Part shown: positions 1 to 9,027 of the stretch, in pieces
How positions within the stretch are numbered: the stretch's first letter is position 1
How the letters are laid out: each line of letters begins with the position of its first letter
DNA from: Cyanobium gracile PCC 6307
GTDB lineage: Bacteria > Cyanobacteriota > Cyanobacteriia > PCC-6307 > Cyanobiaceae
Length of the DNA: 64,000 bases
Assembly: GCF_000316515.1 (NCBI RefSeq)
Contig: NC_019675.1
Location: 1,265,964 to 1,329,963, forward strand
Reading direction: 5' to 3'
Made by a program: the position numbers and the translations under genes
The notes under the pieces: generated by a model
Seen by the model: only the letters and a program-made list of their open reading frames with translations
The model's database searches: none
What the model was told of the DNA's origin: nothing

Positions 1-81
1 TATAGTCATTTCCACCTCGACCTGACCAGTGACCACCACTCCGGCGAAACCACAGCCCGTGAACCGGTCGTCAGGGCTCGG

Positions 82-3000
82 ATGACCGTCACCCCCACAA
101 GAACCCGCGCCCGGCTAAAGCCCGGCGCCGTGGTGCGCTGCCGCACCCGCCGCTACCTGGTGGAGGACGTGCAACCGCCCCGGGAGGCCGGAGCCGACAC
201 GGTCGTGACCATGGCCTGCATGGAAGACCAGGCGATCGGCCAGCGGCTCACGGTGTTCCTGGAGCGGGAGATCGACTTCGAGCTACTGGGGGAAAGCAGC
301 TGGGAGGTGGTGGCCCAGCGGGGCTTCGACCAGCCCCGTCAGTTCTCGGCCTACCTCAACACCCTGCGCTGGAACTGCGTCACCGCCACAGACCCCGAGC
401 TGTTCCAGGCCCCCTACCGGGCCGGCATCGACGTGAAGGCCTACCAGCTCGAACCGCTGCGCAAGGCCCTGCAGATGCCCCGCGTCGGCCTGTTCATCGC
501 CGACGACGTGGGACTGGGCAAGACGATCGAGGCAGGGCTGATCCTGCGGGAGATGCTGCTGCGCCAGCGGATCCGCCGCGTGGTGATCAGCTGCCCGCCG
601 TCGGTGCTGCGCCAGTGGCAGGAGGAGATGGCCAACCGCTTCGGACTGGCCTTCACCGTGATGGACCGGGCTTATGTGGCCAAGGTGCGCCAGGAGCGGG
701 GCTACGGCACCAATCCCTGGAGCACAGGCAGCCGCTTTCTGATCTCCCATGCGCTGCTGCGCAACAGCGACTACGCCGCCCCTCTGATCGACTGGCTGGA
801 GCAGGGCCGCGGCGATCAGGACCAAGCGCCGCTGCAGAGCCTGCTGATTCTTGATGAGGCCCACAACGCCGCCCCGGCCAGCAACAGCCTTCGCTATGCG
901 ATCGATTCCGGGCTGACCCGCAGCCTGCGGGACCTGGCACCACGTTTCGAGCACCGCATCTTCCTGAGCGCCACGCCCCACAACGGCCACAGCAACAGCT
1001 TCACGGCGCTGCTGGAGCTGCTCGACCCGGCCCGTTTCACCCGTGGGGTGCCGTTCGATCAGGCCGACCTGGATGCCGTTCTGGTGCGCCGTCTGAAGGA
1101 TGACCTGCGGCGCATCGGCGAGGACTTCCCCGAGCGGATCGTCGAACCGATCCTCATCCCGAAGGGCTCCCTGGCTGCTGACACGCCGGAGCTGGTCCTG
1201 TCGCAGCTACTGCAGCAGTACCGCCGGCAGCGGGAGCGCCGTCTACTGGCGGAGGGTGCCAGCAAGCGCCAGCTGAATGCCGACCGGCTGGTGATTACCA
1301 ACCTGCAGAAGCGTCTGCTCAGCTCGGTGGAGGCGTTCGCCCGCACCCTGGCGGTGCACCAACGGACCCTGGAGAGCAAGCAACAGCAGCAACGCGATGC
1401 CCAACTGGAGCTGCTCGACGGCGGCGTCAGCGCCGACAGCGACCTGGCGGAACTCAGCGACGACGAGGTGCTCAATCTGGAGGAAGCCCAGATCCGTTCG
1501 GCCCTGCGTCAGACCCTCGCCGCCGACCAGAGCGATCGGCAGCTGCTGGAGCAGATGGCAACGATCGCCGCCGCCCATCGCAGCCGCCCCGATCCCCGTA
1601 TCGAGAAGCTGGCGGAATGGCTGAAACAACATCTGTGTCCGGGCCTTGGAACGGCGGATCTGCAATGGCAGCCCACCCGGCTGCTGATCTTCACCGACTA
1701 CGTGGATACGAAGCGCTATCTGGAGCGGCAGCTCAGCCAACTGCTGGGCGAGAGGGAAACCGACCGGCGGGTGGCGAGCTTCAGCGGTGGCATGAGTGAG
1801 GAGAACCGCGAACGGCTCAAGGCCCAGTTCAATGCCGACCCCGACCAGGAGCCCCTGCGCATCCTGATCGCCACCGATGCGGCCCGGGAGGGCGTGAACC
1901 TGCAGAACCACTGCCGGCATCTAATCCACTTCGACATCCCCTGGAACCCCAGCAAGCTGGAGCAGCGCAACGGCCGCATCGACCGCAAGCTGCAGCGGGC
2001 GCCTCAGGTGTGGTGCCACTACTTCCTGCTGGAGGACCGCCCGGAGGACCGGGTGATGGAAGTGCTGGTGCGGAAGACCGAGGTAATCCGTCAGGAACTG
2101 GGTTCGCTGTCACCGCTGGTGCAGCGGCAGGTGGATGAGGCCCTTGAGGGCGGAATCGACCTGGAGCAGCTCGATGCCCTGCAGGGGCAGCTGGAGGGGA
2201 TGGACGCAGCGAGCAACGCGCGCGGTGCCTTGCTGAACAAGGCGCGCCAGGAGCTGGAAGCCAGTCGTCGGGTGTCCGAACTGCAGCAGCAGCAGGTTGC
2301 CCTGAGGAAGCTGCTGGCCAAATCGAAGACCTGGCTGGCCTTCGCCAAAGACCGCTTCCGCCAGGCCCTGAACTGCTCGCTGGAGCTGCTGGGTGTGACG
2401 GGCCTGGAGGCCCACACCGATGAGCGGGGCCAGCCCTGCTGGCGCCTGGCCAAGCCGGAGGAGCTAGTGGCCCAGACGCGGGACAAGAGCTGGGCAAACA
2501 CGCTCGACAGCCTGCGGGGTGTGAAGCCGGCCAAGGCCTATCTGAACGACTGGCGGCAGGAGCATCCGGTGCGACCGGTGATCTTCAGCGATCCTGGCCG
2601 GCTCAGCGCCGAGGCGGTGCACCTGCATTTGGAGCACCGGCTGTCGCAGCGGCTGCTCAGCCGATTCCTCAGCCAGGGCTTCCTGCACCATGAACTGAGC
2701 CGTGCCTGTGTGCTGCCGAGTCGCGATCCCCAGCCCAAGGTGGTGGTGCTGGGACGGTTGTCGCTGTTTGGCCAGGGCGCGGCCCGCCTGCACGACGAGC
2801 TGATCACCGTGGCGGCCGAGTGGCATCCCGGCGACAGCAGCCCGAGGGCGCTACGGCCGCTACCGGGATCAAGCCCCGCAGCCACCTGGGGCCTGCTGCA
2901 GGAGGCGCTGGCGGAGGCGGACACTGGACGCTTGCCCGTATCGGACACCAGCCACTTTCAGACACTGGCCCAGGAGCATGTGGAGGCCCTTCTGCCCCTG

Positions 3001-3420
3001 CTCCAGCAGCAATCGGAAGCGGCGCTGCGGGAGGCCACCGCCTTGCTCAACCAACGCGCTGCCACAGAGGCCGATGCCCTCAAGGAGGTGCTGCGCACCC
3101 AGCGCAAGCGGATCAACGCCACCCTGCGCCAACGCACCCGAGAGCTGGCCAAGCTCGACAGAAAGGTGGCCGATGCCGATCCCACGGCCCTCATCCCTGG
3201 CCTGGCTGAGCAGATCGATGTTCCGGCCCTTGATCTGGAAAAGCTCTCCAGCCAAGAACGCCGCCAGCTGGCCGCCGATCAGCGTCACTGGGCACGGCGC
3301 CTGGAGACGATCGAAGCCGAACTCAGCAGCGAACCCCGGCGCATCCAGGACAGCTACCGCGTGGTGACCCACCGCCTGGAGCCGGCGGGGCTGGTGTACC
3401 TCTGGCCGATCAGCGGATAA
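82..3420 (+). CDS. drmD: DISARM SNF2-like helicase DrmD (class 1)
   Basis: Predicted SNF2/Swi2-type superfamily 2 ATPase of 1112 residues, the helicase that marks class 1 DISARM anti-phage systems. The Walker A loop is DDVGLGKT at residues 141-148 and the Walker B box is DEAH at 258-261. A C-terminal helicase domain around residues 593-635 has the ATDAAREGVNLQ and QRNGRIDR motifs. The last 300 residues are Glu/Arg/Leu-rich and probably coiled coil. The frame stays open to the left edge of the window, so a start upstream cannot be excluded; ATG 82 is chosen because the downstream sequence begins like other DrmD proteins. The stop is 2 bp before drmMI, so the two are probably cotranscribed. The family call rests on motifs and on the neighbouring drmMI, drmA, drmB and drmC. 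Confidence 0.9.
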   Translation: MTVTPTRTRARLKPGAVVRCRTRRYLVEDVQPPREAGADTVVTMACMEDQAIGQRLTVFLEREIDFELLGESSWEVVAQRGFDQPRQFSAYLNTLRWNCVTATDPELFQAPYRAGIDVKAYQLEPLRKALQMPRVGLFIADDVGLGKTIEAGLILREMLLRQRIRRVVISCPPSVLRQWQEEMANRFGLAFTVMDRAYVAKVRQERGYGTNPWSTGSRFLISHALLRNSDYAAPLIDWLEQGRGDQDQAPLQSLLILDEAHNAAPASNSLRYAIDSGLTRSLRDLAPRFEHRIFLSATPHNGHSNSFTALLELLDPARFTRGVPFDQADLDAVLVRRLKDDLRRIGEDFPERIVEPILIPKGSLAADTPELVLSQLLQQYRRQRERRLLAEGASKRQLNADRLVITNLQKRLLSSVEAFARTLAVHQRTLESKQQQQRDAQLELLDGGVSADSDLAELSDDEVLNLEEAQIRSALRQTLAADQSDRQLLEQMATIAAAHRSRPDPRIEKLAEWLKQHLCPGLGTADLQWQPTRLLIFTDYVDTKRYLERQLSQLLGERETDRRVASFSGGMSEENRERLKAQFNADPDQEPLRILIATDAAREGVNLQNHCRHLIHFDIPWNPSKLEQRNGRIDRKLQRAPQVWCHYFLLEDRPEDRVMEVLVRKTEVIRQELGSLSPLVQRQVDEALEGGIDLEQLDALQGQLEGMDAASNARGALLNKARQELEASRRVSELQQQQVALRKLLAKSKTWLAFAKDRFRQALNCSLELLGVTGLEAHTDERGQPCWRLAKPEELVAQTRDKSWANTLDSLRGVKPAKAYLNDWRQEHPVRPVIFSDPGRLSAEAVHLHLEHRLSQRLLSRFLSQGFLHHELSRACVLPSRDPQPKVVVLGRLSLFGQGAARLHDELITVAAEWHPGDSSPRALRPLPGSSPAATWGLLQEALAEADTGRLPVSDTSHFQTLAQEHVEALLPLLQQQSEAALREATALLNQRAATEADALKEVLRTQRKRINATLRQRTRELAKLDRKVADADPTALIPGLAEQIDVPALDLEKLSSQERRQLAADQRHWARRLETIEAELSSEPRRIQDSYRVVTHRLEPAGLVYLWPISG

Positions 3421-3422
3421 CC

Positions 3423-6400
3423 ATGCCCCGCCGCACCCCCACCATCGACCCCGAGCTGAGGGCACACCAGGAGTGGCTCGGCTACCTGCAGCCGGTGGGC
3501 CTGGTGGTAGCCCCGGCCGCGATGGTAGAGGCCGGCTGGGTGGTGACCCGCAGCGGCAGCGAACTGATCGAACGCCAGGAGCGCTACCGCGAAGCGCTGG
3601 AACCGTTGGCCGCCGACGCCGACCCCAACGGTGGCGACAGCGACGGCGAGCGGGGCTTCCGGGAGCTGGCCGATCTGCTCACGCAGCACCTGGGCTGGGA
3701 GATCGAACAGCTCAGCCGTGATCCAGAGAGCATCGCCACCCACACCAAGGAGCTGCCCGAACTGGGTGAGGTCCTTGCCCCCACGGCCGTGGTGCCAGCC
3801 GCCACGGGCGACGGTGCCCAGTTGCTGGTGATGGAGCTGCCCCTGGCCGCGGCCTTCGATCAGAAGTTCAGCGACGGCGATCACCTCTGGCGCGCCAGTG
3901 CCCAGGAGCGCTTCGAGCGCCTGCTGCGCGAGACGGGCGTGGAGGCCGGCCTGCTGTTCAACGGCAGCCAGTTGCGCCTGGTGGTGGCCCCCAAGGGCGA
4001 AAGCTCCGGCCACCTCACCTTCCCCCTGGCCGATCTGGCGGCGGTGAGCGGGCGGCTGATGTTCGCGGGCCTGGATCTGCTGCTGGGGGTGAGCCATGTG
4101 TTCCTCGACCCCGACGGCTACCGCCTCACGGATGTGCTGCGCAAGAGCCGCAGCTTCCAGGCGGTGGTCAGCAACGCCCTTGCCGATCAGGTGCTGGCGG
4201 CGCTGTGGGAGTTGCTGCGCGGCTTCCAGCAAGCCGATGAGCTGAGCGAGCGGCAGGACACCGAACTCCTGGGGGATCTGCCCACACGGGATCCGCAGCA
4301 GCTCTACGGCGGGTTGATCACGGTGCTGATGCGGCTGGTGTTCCTGCTCTACGCCGAAGACGAAGCGCTGATGCCCAGCGATGCGGTGTACGAACAGAAT
4401 TACAAGGTGAGCGGGACCTTCGAGCAGCTCCAGCAGGACGAGGCCGAATACCCCGACACGATGGAGCAGCGCTTCGGCGCCTGGGCGGGCCTGATGAGCC
4501 TCTGCCGGCTGGTGTTCGATGGCGGCGGACCCACGGCCGACTACCTGCCGGCCCGCCACGGCCAGCTATTCGATCCGGAGGCCCACCCCTGGCTGGAGAC
4601 ACCCTGGATCAGCGATGGCGTGGTGCTGGCGCTGCTCCGCAACCTGCTGATCGTGAATGGTGAGCGCATCAGCTACCGGGCCCTCGATGTGGAGCAGATC
4701 GGCTCGGTGTACGAAGGAATCATGGGCTATGCGGTGCGCTGCATCCCCGGCCGTTGCATCGGCCTCAAGAGCAAGCCCCAGGGCGCCAAGAAGCAGCTCA
4801 CCACGGCGGTGGATCTGGATGCCTTGCTGGCCCTGCCTGGATCCAGACGCAAAGCCTGGCTGGAGGAGGAAGCGGCCACCACTTTGCCGGCCAAGTCGGC
4901 CAATGCTCTGAAGGCCGCTGCCAGCGAGGCCGAGCTACTTGAGGCCCTGGCCCCGCGCATCAACCGCGAGCTGTTCGATGGCCCCCAGGCGGCCGGCAGC
5001 CTGGTGTTCCAGCCTACCGAAGAGCGGCGGCGCAGTGGCAGCCACTACACGCCCCGGGCGCTCACCCGGCCGATCGTGGAGGAGGCACTGCGCCCCTGGA
5101 AGGAGCGCTGCGGCGGCAAGCCCACGGCCGCCCAGATTCTGGATCTCAAGATCTGCGATCCGGCCATGGGCTCCGGCGCATTCCTGGTGGAGAGCTGCCG
5201 CTATCTGGCCGAACTGCTGGAGCAGGCCTGGACCCGCGAAGGGTTGCCGGATGCATTGAAACCAGGTGGCCATGCCCTGGGCGAAGAACCGCTGATCTAT
5301 GCCCGCCGCCTGATCGCCCAGAGCTGCCTCTACGGGGTCGACAAGAACCCCTTCGCCGTGAACCTGGCGCGGCTCAGCCTGTGGCTGGTGAGCCTGAGCA
5401 AGGACGCGCCGTTCACTTTCGTGGATCACGCCCTCAAGTGCGGCGACTCCCTGGTGGGCATGGAGCGATCCGAGATCGAGAAGGCCCTGAAGGGGGCCAG
5501 CCTGCAACGCGAGCTACAGGTGGAGTATCTGGATCAAGTGCGCCAGCAGGAAGCGCGCAGCTTTGCCCTGTTCCATGCCGACAGCCGCAACGATGCCGAC
5601 GACGCCCTGAAGCGCCAGGCTCTGGAGGATCTGAACGCCAGCACGGCCTACCTGCGCACGGTGGGTGATCTGCTGGTGGCGGCGTTCTTCAACGGCAAGA
5701 AGCCAAAGGATCGTGAGGAGCTGAGGCAGCTCTACCTGGAGGCCACCCTGCAGCACAGTTCAGCAGAGGAACTGGAGGAAGAACTCGCCGAGCCCCTGGA
5801 GCGACTGCGTTCAGGCGAAAAAGGGATTCAGCCATTGCATTGGCAGCTGGCCTTCCCGGACGTGTTCGCGCGAGATCAGCCAGGCTTCGATGTGTTCGTT
5901 GGCAACCCACCTTTCCTGGGAGGGAACAAGATATATCCCATCATGGGAGAGACTTACCCGGATTGGCTAAGAAGCAGGTTCGCAAACTCAGGTGGCAAAG
6001 GGGTGGACCTTGTTTGCTACTTCTTTAGAGCCGCATATCAGCTGCTTGCTCCCGATGGTTGCCTTGGCCTAATCTCAACAAGCACAATCGCGGAAGGTGA
6101 TACAAGAATAGCCGGGCTCAAGCAAATTACCACAAGCCAGGGCGCTATTTACAGCGCAGTCAAGAAGATGCCATGGCCGGGAGTCGCGGCCGTGAGTATT
6201 AGCATCGTCCATATTTGCAAGAATGTCAGCGGACAGTGCCCTGCAAGCTTCAACTCCTATCTTCTTTCATCACCTATCGAGCAGGATCCACAAAAGTTGG
6301 CATCAAACCAGGATACCGCATTTCGAGGTTGCGTAATTTACGGTGATGGCTTCATTTATAGAGATGAGCATTCCGAGGAGAATGCTGGCACCCAAAGCGA

Positions 6401-7598
6401 TGCATTGCGCCTGCTACAAGAAGACCCCCGGCATGCGCAAGTCTTGAAACCTCTAATTGGCGGCAAGGAGCTAACTACGAGCCCGTCAGTCAGTCACGAG
6501 AGATACGCCATCTGTTTTGGCGAGATGTCTCTTGATGAGGCCTCAGCTTGGCCAGAATTGCTTGAGGTAGTCAGAACCAAAGTCAAGCCCATGCGCGATT
6601 CGATTGAGGGTGTATACTCAATTGCCAAAAGACGCAAGGAGTACTGGTGGCAATATGGGTCATACACCCCTGCACTTTACAAAGCGATTAATAACAAGAC
6701 CAAAGTGCTTGCCATTTCACAAGTGACCACGCATATAGCATTTGCGAAAGTGAATGCTGATACAGTCTTCTCAAATAGGCTCATTGTATTGACCTCTGAT
6801 AGTGCAGACACTAATTTCGCATTATTGCAGTCTAGTATTCACCAGTCTTGGGCGATTCGCTTTGGGGCCAGTCAGGACGAGCGCTTTGTCTATGGACCCG
6901 AAGAATGCTTCGACACCTTCCCCTTCCCCGTCGCCCTGCTCGAATCCAGCGCCAACGATCCCACATACGAAGCCATGCGCCAGAGCCTTGAAGCCATCGG
7001 CGAGCGCTACCACCAGTTCCGTGCCGAGATAATGGTGGCCAACAACGAAGGTCTCACCAGCACCTACAACCGCTTCCACGATCCCGCCGAAACCAGCCCC
7101 CAGCTGCTGGAACTGCGCCGCCTTCATGGCGAGTTGGATCAGGCGGTGCTGCAGGCCTACGGCTGGAGCGATGTGCCCACCGCCTGCGGCTTCGTCCTCG
7201 ACTATCTCGACCCCGACGACGAGGTCCAGCTCCCCTACGAGCTGCAGGAGCGAATCAAATGCGGCGAGCTGTTCTTCTGGGGGGCCCATGAGGCCCTGGC
7301 CTTCCAGGCCCAACTGCGTGCCCATGGCGCCGTGAAGGCCACAAAGAAGCTGCCCTGGCGTTACCGCTGGCCCGATGCCGTCCGCGACGACGTACTCGCC
7401 CGCCTGCTCGCCCTCAACGCAGAGCGCTACGCCGAGGAGGTGGCGCAGGGTCTACATGTCAACGGAGCCAGGCAGGCTGCGAGCGCAGAGCCAGAAGCAG
7501 GTGGCACAGCCGGCAAACGACGGGGGCGCCCGGCGAAGGCGGCCCAGGCAGGCAAGACTGGTACCCTGCCTGCCGAACAGATGGGGCTGGCGTTATGA
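3423..7598 (+). CDS. drmMI: DISARM adenine-specific DNA methyltransferase DrmMI
   Basis: Large N6-adenine methyltransferase of 1391 residues, similar in layout to Eco57I/BREX PglX-type enzymes. In DISARM it marks host DNA as self. The SAM-binding motif DPAMGSGAF is at residues 579-587 and the catalytic motif NPPF at 828-831. The region that should hold the target-recognition domain (nt 5920-6880, residues about 833-1155) is clearly AT-richer than the rest and uses different codons, whereas both flanks are GC-rich. The C-terminus has a basic AT-hook-like stretch, KRRGRPAK. It starts 2 bp after drmD. Length and motifs fit an intact enzyme. Confidence 0.9.
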   Translation: MPRRTPTIDPELRAHQEWLGYLQPVGLVVAPAAMVEAGWVVTRSGSELIERQERYREALEPLAADADPNGGDSDGERGFRELADLLTQHLGWEIEQLSRDPESIATHTKELPELGEVLAPTAVVPAATGDGAQLLVMELPLAAAFDQKFSDGDHLWRASAQERFERLLRETGVEAGLLFNGSQLRLVVAPKGESSGHLTFPLADLAAVSGRLMFAGLDLLLGVSHVFLDPDGYRLTDVLRKSRSFQAVVSNALADQVLAALWELLRGFQQADELSERQDTELLGDLPTRDPQQLYGGLITVLMRLVFLLYAEDEALMPSDAVYEQNYKVSGTFEQLQQDEAEYPDTMEQRFGAWAGLMSLCRLVFDGGGPTADYLPARHGQLFDPEAHPWLETPWISDGVVLALLRNLLIVNGERISYRALDVEQIGSVYEGIMGYAVRCIPGRCIGLKSKPQGAKKQLTTAVDLDALLALPGSRRKAWLEEEAATTLPAKSANALKAAASEAELLEALAPRINRELFDGPQAAGSLVFQPTEERRRSGSHYTPRALTRPIVEEALRPWKERCGGKPTAAQILDLKICDPAMGSGAFLVESCRYLAELLEQAWTREGLPDALKPGGHALGEEPLIYARRLIAQSCLYGVDKNPFAVNLARLSLWLVSLSKDAPFTFVDHALKCGDSLVGMERSEIEKALKGASLQRELQVEYLDQVRQQEARSFALFHADSRNDADDALKRQALEDLNASTAYLRTVGDLLVAAFFNGKKPKDREELRQLYLEATLQHSSAEELEEELAEPLERLRSGEKGIQPLHWQLAFPDVFARDQPGFDVFVGNPPFLGGNKIYPIMGETYPDWLRSRFANSGGKGVDLVCYFFRAAYQLLAPDGCLGLISTSTIAEGDTRIAGLKQITTSQGAIYSAVKKMPWPGVAAVSISIVHICKNVSGQCPASFNSYLLSSPIEQDPQKLASNQDTAFRGCVIYGDGFIYRDEHSEENAGTQSDALRLLQEDPRHAQVLKPLIGGKELTTSPSVSHERYAICFGEMSLDEASAWPELLEVVRTKVKPMRDSIEGVYSIAKRRKEYWWQYGSYTPALYKAINNKTKVLAISQVTTHIAFAKVNADTVFSNRLIVLTSDSADTNFALLQSSIHQSWAIRFGASQDERFVYGPEECFDTFPFPVALLESSANDPTYEAMRQSLEAIGERYHQFRAEIMVANNEGLTSTYNRFHDPAETSPQLLELRRLHGELDQAVLQAYGWSDVPTACGFVLDYLDPDDEVQLPYELQERIKCGELFFWGAHEALAFQAQLRAHGAVKATKKLPWRYRWPDAVRDDVLARLLALNAERYAEEVAQGLHVNGARQAASAEPEAGGTAGKRRGRPAKAAQAGKTGTLPAEQMGLAL

Positions 7599-7630
7599 GC
7601 CCTGCGGCGATCTACCAATGCAACCCAGTA

Positions 7631-7644
7631 ACCAGCCCGCCAAA
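7631..7644 (+). repeat. Left copy of 14-bp inverted repeat bracketing the DGQR/HEPN cassette
   Basis: ACCAGCCCGCCAAA here is the exact reverse complement of TTTGGCGGGCTGGT at 10130-10143. The pair encloses 2.5 kb of AT-rich DNA with two genes between drmMI and drmA. The match does not extend into the inner or outer flanks, and I see no clear target-site duplication. Confidence 0.75.
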
Positions 7645-7874
7645 ACCTTCGTTTAGCCATTTGGTCAGTTGAGCTTCTAAACAAAAACTGTGAACTTGCC
7701 GACTCCACTCGGTCGTTTCTAGATGAGCCAGCCAAGGTAGTTGCCAATTGCTACCACATCTTCCTTGAGCGCGAGCTATGTGAGAGACTGCTTTGGCAAC
7801 GTTGGGCCGAGTTCACTCGTATGAGTGACCGTAAGGCTAGCCTGAATAAACAACTTCAGCTAAGCTGGGCATAG
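7632..7874 (+). pseudogene. Open frame without a start codon, probable gene remnant
   Basis: This frame is open from a TAA at 7629 to a TAG at 7872. It reads as a plausible protein of about 80 residues, ending in an Arg/Glu/Leu/Trp-rich helix. It contains no upstream ATG, GTG or TTG in frame; the first ATG, at codon 59, leaves only a short tail. It begins inside the left inverted repeat and ends 13 bp before the next gene. It could be the tail of a gene lost when the cassette inserted, or a gene with a non-canonical start. I do not recognise the sequence. Confidence 0.3.
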
Positions 7875-7887
7875 CATTGAGAAAGAA

Positions 7888-9027
7888 GTGCCCCTTCAAA
7901 TTCTTGGACTTGCTGAAGATAGGCGTACCACTACGCCAGTAGTCTACGCCCAAGTCCCCATCATCGAGTTTCTACCTCTCGTAGGAACCGAATTTGAGAG
8001 TTTTTCGATCCAACGCAGGCGCGAAAAGCACAAGGCATATGATCGTATGAAAAAGGATATCATCGAAGGTGCTCTACTTCCTTCGATTACTCTTGCGGTC
8101 AAGCCCGAGAGGGTACCCGATCTTAGACCCCTTCATGCCTCTTCTAGCTTTGATCAGCTTGCCCTGCGCTTAAGCCAACCAGGGCAAGTTAATATCCTTG
8201 ATGGCCTACAAAGAACGTACATCATAAAGGACTTGGTTGACGAAGGTGTCGAATTAAATCCGCTTCAGACTCTTCATCTTGAGTTTTGGCTTGAGGATGA
8301 TATCAACAATCTAGTCTATCGGATCATCGTCCTCAATGCAGGCCAAAAGCCAATGAGCATGAGGCACCAGATTGAGCTACTTTTCTCTACACTTAAGCAA
8401 AAACTGGAAGACGAAATAAAAGATTTAGAAATTTACAGAGAGCGAGACCAAACACGAAGAAGAAGTCCTCGAAAATTCGCACTCGACAGACTAGCCGCAG
8501 CTTATCAAAGCTATATTACAAGATCCCCAGAAGTAAGTCGTGAGAATATCGTGGCTCAGCAGATTGTAGAGGCAAATGCCATGGACGCATCTGAAGAGGA
8601 GCTTACCTCTGAATTTAACTCGTTTGTGCAACTCCTCAAGCGATATTGCCGTCTAGACGACGAAGTGTGTCGTGTATATCCAGAGCGCGATGATTCATCA
8701 GAAATGCCAACCGGGGCAAATTGGTTTGGGAGTGACAATGTGCTACAGGCATTCTTTTCAGCATACAGCCAATATGTTTCTGGTGAAATTCAAAAGCAAC
8801 GAGCCGAAGCCGCCCTCGATAAGATATTACAGTGTCTTCGGAGATCCTCTCCGGAAGACGATCCACTTGGGCTTCATCGATTGCTTGAAATACAAAAAGG
8901 ACTAAGCCCCCGCAAAGTCAACATTGGGACTGGCACTCGAAGGCTTCTATCAAACGGCTTCAAAGAGCTCTTTCGAGGTGAAGGTGATATATCAATGGAA
9001 GATTGCTGGACTCTTGCTGCTGAGTGA
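7888..9027 (+). CDS. DGQ(H)R/DndB-like domain protein in DISARM insert
   Basis: Protein of 379 residues from a GTG start. The core is NILDGLQRTYIIKDL at about residues 103-117, resembling the DGQHR signature of DndB-like and related ParB/Srx-fold proteins. It is followed by an LNAGQKPMSMRHQIELLF segment near 148-165, also typical of such proteins. The second half is charged and helical. Codon use is much AT-richer than drmMI or drmA, indicating separate origin. It overlaps the next gene by 4 bp (GTGA), so the two are probably translationally coupled. Members of the DGQHR group act in DNA-modification-linked defence, for example DndB as a regulator; whether this one regulates, senses modified DNA or controls its partner is inference. 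Confidence 0.65.
   Translation: MPLQILGLAEDRRTTTPVVYAQVPIIEFLPLVGTEFESFSIQRRREKHKAYDRMKKDIIEGALLPSITLAVKPERVPDLRPLHASSSFDQLALRLSQPGQVNILDGLQRTYIIKDLVDEGVELNPLQTLHLEFWLEDDINNLVYRIIVLNAGQKPMSMRHQIELLFSTLKQKLEDEIKDLEIYRERDQTRRRSPRKFALDRLAAAYQSYITRSPEVSRENIVAQQIVEANAMDASEEELTSEFNSFVQLLKRYCRLDDEVCRVYPERDDSSEMPTGANWFGSDNVLQAFFSAYSQYVSGEIQKQRAEAALDKILQCLRRSSPEDDPLGLHRLLEIQKGLSPRKVNIGTGTRRLLSNGFKELFRGEGDISMEDCWTLAAE

Noticed and set aside
1-81. N-terminal extension of DrmD to the left edge
   Set aside because: The frame is open, but the upstream residues do not look like a DrmD start, and a short upstream frame ends at position 25.
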